From NCBI GenBank assembly GCA_027494035.1, contig JAOSJQ010000001.1, forward strand, positions 1,736,001-1,800,000: DNA of 64,000 bases, written 5' to 3'. Under the pieces are notes generated by a model that saw only the letters and a list, made by a program, of their open reading frames with translations, searched no databases and had not been told where the DNA came from. The translations under genes and the position numbers were made by a program. How positions within the stretch are numbered: position 1 is the stretch's first letter; each line of letters starts with the position of its first letter. Shown here one piece after another: positions 62,313-64,000 of this stretch. The DNA comes from UTCFX2 sp002050125 (lineage in GTDB: Bacteria > Chloroflexota > Anaerolineae > Anaerolineales > UBA4823).

Positions 62313-63953
62313 ATGAGTAACAAGAAATTACGTATAGTCCCTCTCGGGGGGCTTGGGGAAGTTGGCAAAAATATGATGGTCTACGAGTACGGTCAAAATA
62401 TCCTGATCGTAGACACTGGGCTGATGTTCCCTGAAAATGACATGTTGGGGATCGATTACATTATCCCCGATTTCCGCTATTTGGAAGACAAAGCCGACCT
62501 GGTGCGCGGCATTGTAATCACCCATGGTCACGAAGACCACACCGGCGCGATTGCGCATGTGGTGGAGCGGTTCAACGCCCCGATTTACGCCACACCGCTG
62601 ACGCGCGGTCTGCTCGAAGCTAAGCTGGCGCGCAGCGGTTCGAGCAGCAAAGCGCGCTTGAATACGATCCAGCCGGGCGATACGATCTGGGTTGGTCCAT
62701 TTCAGGTTGAGTTTTTTCACGTCTGCCACTCCATCCCCGACGGGGTGGGGCTGGGGATCACCACGCCCGCTGGGTTGGTGATCCACACGGGCGACTATAA
62801 ATTTGACCACACCCCGGTGGATGAATGGCCGACGGATTACGCCAAGCTGGCTGAGCTTTCCAACCGGGGCGTGCTGGCGCTACTGGCTGATTCGACCAAC
62901 GCCGACCGACCCGGCTGGACGCCCTCGGAAAAAGTGATCGACGGGGCGTTTCGCGATGTCTTTCGCAACGCCACGGGACGGATCATTGTCGCCAGTTTCG
63001 CCTCGTTGATCTCGCGCATGCAGCAAGTGGGAAATGCCGCGCTAGAACACAGGCGTCAGATGGCTTTTGTCGGTGCCAGCATGGTCGAAAACGCCAAGAT
63101 TGCGCGCAAGCTGGGTTACCTTGACCTGCCGGATGATCTGGTGATCAGCCTCGAGCAGGCGCTCAAGCTGGATCCTAGCAAGGTCGTACTGATGTCAACC
63201 GGAACCCAGGGCGAACCGACCTCGATCATCGGACGCCTGTCGATGGGGACGAACCAGCAGTTTGACCTGCAGGAAGGCGATACGGTAGTGCTTTCATCCC
63301 ATCCTATCCCCGGGAATGAAGAGAGCGTTTATCGCACGATCAACCGGCTATTCCGGCGCGGCGCAACCGTGATCTACGAGGGAATTGCGCCGGTGCACGT
63401 TTCTGGACATGCCAGCCAGGAGGAGATGAAACTGCTGCTGCACCTGGTCAAACCCAGATTTTTCATCCCAATCCATGGCGAACTGCGGCACCTGCACCAG
63501 CATGCCAGCCTGGCGCGTCAGGTGGGACTTGCGGAAGAGAACATCGCTGTGATCGAAAACGGACACGTGATCGAGTTCGAGGACAACCAGATGAGGATCG
63601 GCGAGCGCGTGCCCGGCGGTTATGTGTTCGTGGACGGCGCCGGCGTCGGCGATATTGGGGTGACCGAGGTGCGTGAGCGCGAAGCGCTGGCGCGCGACGG
63701 CTTTGTCCTGGTGAACTTGAGCCTAGACGAGACCAGCCGGCGGCTGCGCGATGATCCTGAAATCATCACGCGCGGCTTTATCCAGAACCGCACCAGCGAC
63801 GACATCATCGATGGGGCGCACAAGGTCATCCAGGAGGCGGTGCGCAACGGCAACGGCAATCTGCAGGAGGACCTGCAAGAAGCACTGCGGTCATACCTTT
63901 TCAACCGCACACGCCGGCGACCGATGGTGTTCGTGACTTTGAGCCGCAGTTGA
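62313..63953 (+). CDS. rnj: Ribonuclease J
   Basis: 546 residues from ATG 62313, which follows AAGGAAG by 6 bp; an in-frame ATG at 62298 is less likely. Metallo-beta-lactamase/beta-CASP nuclease for mRNA turnover and rRNA processing. Motifs: GGLGEVGKNMMVYEY, VDTGLMFPEND, THGHEDHTGAI (metal site), LADSTNADRPGWTPSE, FASLISRMQQV, STGTQGEPTSIIGRLSMG, HVSGHASQEEMKLLLHLVKPRFFIPIHGELRHL. The C-terminal domain (DDIIDGAHKVIQEAVRNGNG to PMVFVTLSRS) is present. Confidence 0.95.
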   Translation: MSNKKLRIVPLGGLGEVGKNMMVYEYGQNILIVDTGLMFPENDMLGIDYIIPDFRYLEDKADLVRGIVITHGHEDHTGAIAHVVERFNAPIYATPLTRGLLEAKLARSGSSSKARLNTIQPGDTIWVGPFQVEFFHVCHSIPDGVGLGITTPAGLVIHTGDYKFDHTPVDEWPTDYAKLAELSNRGVLALLADSTNADRPGWTPSEKVIDGAFRDVFRNATGRIIVASFASLISRMQQVGNAALEHRRQMAFVGASMVENAKIARKLGYLDLPDDLVISLEQALKLDPSKVVLMSTGTQGEPTSIIGRLSMGTNQQFDLQEGDTVVLSSHPIPGNEESVYRTINRLFRRGATVIYEGIAPVHVSGHASQEEMKLLLHLVKPRFFIPIHGELRHLHQHASLARQVGLAEENIAVIENGHVIEFEDNQMRIGERVPGGYVFVDGAGVGDIGVTEVREREALARDGFVLVNLSLDETSRRLRDDPEIITRGFIQNRTSDDIIDGAHKVIQEAVRNGNGNLQEDLQEALRSYLFNRTRRRPMVFVTLSRS

Positions 63954-63973
63954 GTTCAATTTTATAAGCAGGC

Positions 63974-63999
63974 GGCTGGCTCTTTTAGAAGCCAGCTGC
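63974..63999 (+). terminator. Hairpin after the RNase J gene, at the window edge
   Basis: GGCTGGCT near 63974 pairs with AGCCAGC near 63990 with a short AT-rich loop, about 20 bp after the rnj stop. The window ends at the base of the stem, so a T-run cannot be checked. Confidence 0.4.
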
Positions 64000-64000
64000 T

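Noticed and set aside
1..64000. tRNA, rRNA, CRISPR array, prophage or integron
   Set aside because: I read the intergenic regions for tRNA-like cloverleaf arms, spaced repeats and attachment sites and found none; a tRNAscan or CRISPR search would be decisive.

Overview
The window looks like chromosomal DNA of a member of the Chloroflexota, most likely class Anaerolineae. This rests on protein style: secreted proteins with a FLPFVSKNY-type stretch after the signal peptide, membrane proteins with proline/threonine linkers (PTPTPT), large TPR proteins, LGFP-like repeat proteins, lamin-tail surface proteins, non-pyrrolysine MttB paralogues and a HrcA/CIRCE heat-shock system. Base composition is GC-rich and coding is dense. 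No rRNA, tRNA, CRISPR array or prophage was seen. At least eleven otherwise intact genes, including dnaJ, apgM and prmA, are broken by one single-base insertion or deletion each, mostly in or next to short base runs. This pattern fits uncorrected sequencing or assembly errors better than decay, so those genes are annotated across the break.

Layout. 1-5.7 kb (minus strand): an RNA methyltransferase cut by the window edge, a class V aminotransferase, then recR, ybaB, dnaX, a DUF1992 gene and a LysM/lamin-tail protein. 5.8-7.7 kb (plus): a NYN-domain protein, a candidate structured RNA, and a DUF3887-YhfC membrane protease-like gene. 7.8-12.8 kb (minus): a partner-switching set of STAS protein, anti-sigma-type kinase and a six-GAF SpoIIE-type phosphatase. 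13-16.3 kb: an internally deleted MFS gene, a secreted glycosidase-like propeller protein and apgM. 16.7-20.3 kb (plus): a corrinoid protein with two MttB-family methyltransferases. 20.3-25.3 kb (plus): a macro-domain protein, an isoprenylcysteine-methyltransferase-like gene split by an IS4-family element with a 10-bp target duplication, a VWA protein and an M20 amidohydrolase. 25.5-27.3 kb: rho with a long leader and a small downstream gene. 27.4-41.6 kb: a secreted transglycosylase-like protein, polA, a TPR protein, an LGFP-like surface protein, a HAD phosphatase, polX, a thermonuclease-like surface protein and a Ser/Thr kinase. 41.6-47.5 kb (minus): prmA-dnaJ-dnaK-grpE-hrcA behind a CIRCE operator. 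47.6-55.3 kb (plus): sulfate-binding protein, histidine kinase, response regulator, cysA (fused to universal-stress domains), cysT and cysW. Then trmD (minus), two TPR membrane proteins, groES-groEL behind a second CIRCE, an O-methyltransferase and ribonuclease J.

How the parts work together. HrcA should repress both chaperone operons through the two CIRCE sites; both promoters share the same -35 hexamer (TTGACG) and a 17-bp spacer. The sulfate cluster carries its own two-component system. The promoters of sbp and cysA share an array of four 11-bp units ending exactly 6 bp before the -10, which suggests that the encoded OmpR-type regulator activates both transcription units. This is the strongest candidate for an undescribed regulatory system in the window. 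Several genes (dnaX, NYN, yhfC-like, transglycosylase, LGFP protein, cysA, trmD) have a -10 box 6-8 bp before the start codon and no ribosome binding site, so leaderless translation is probably common here. The IS4-family element carries an 11-bp inverted repeat that would hide its start codon in read-through transcripts only, as in IS10 and IS50.
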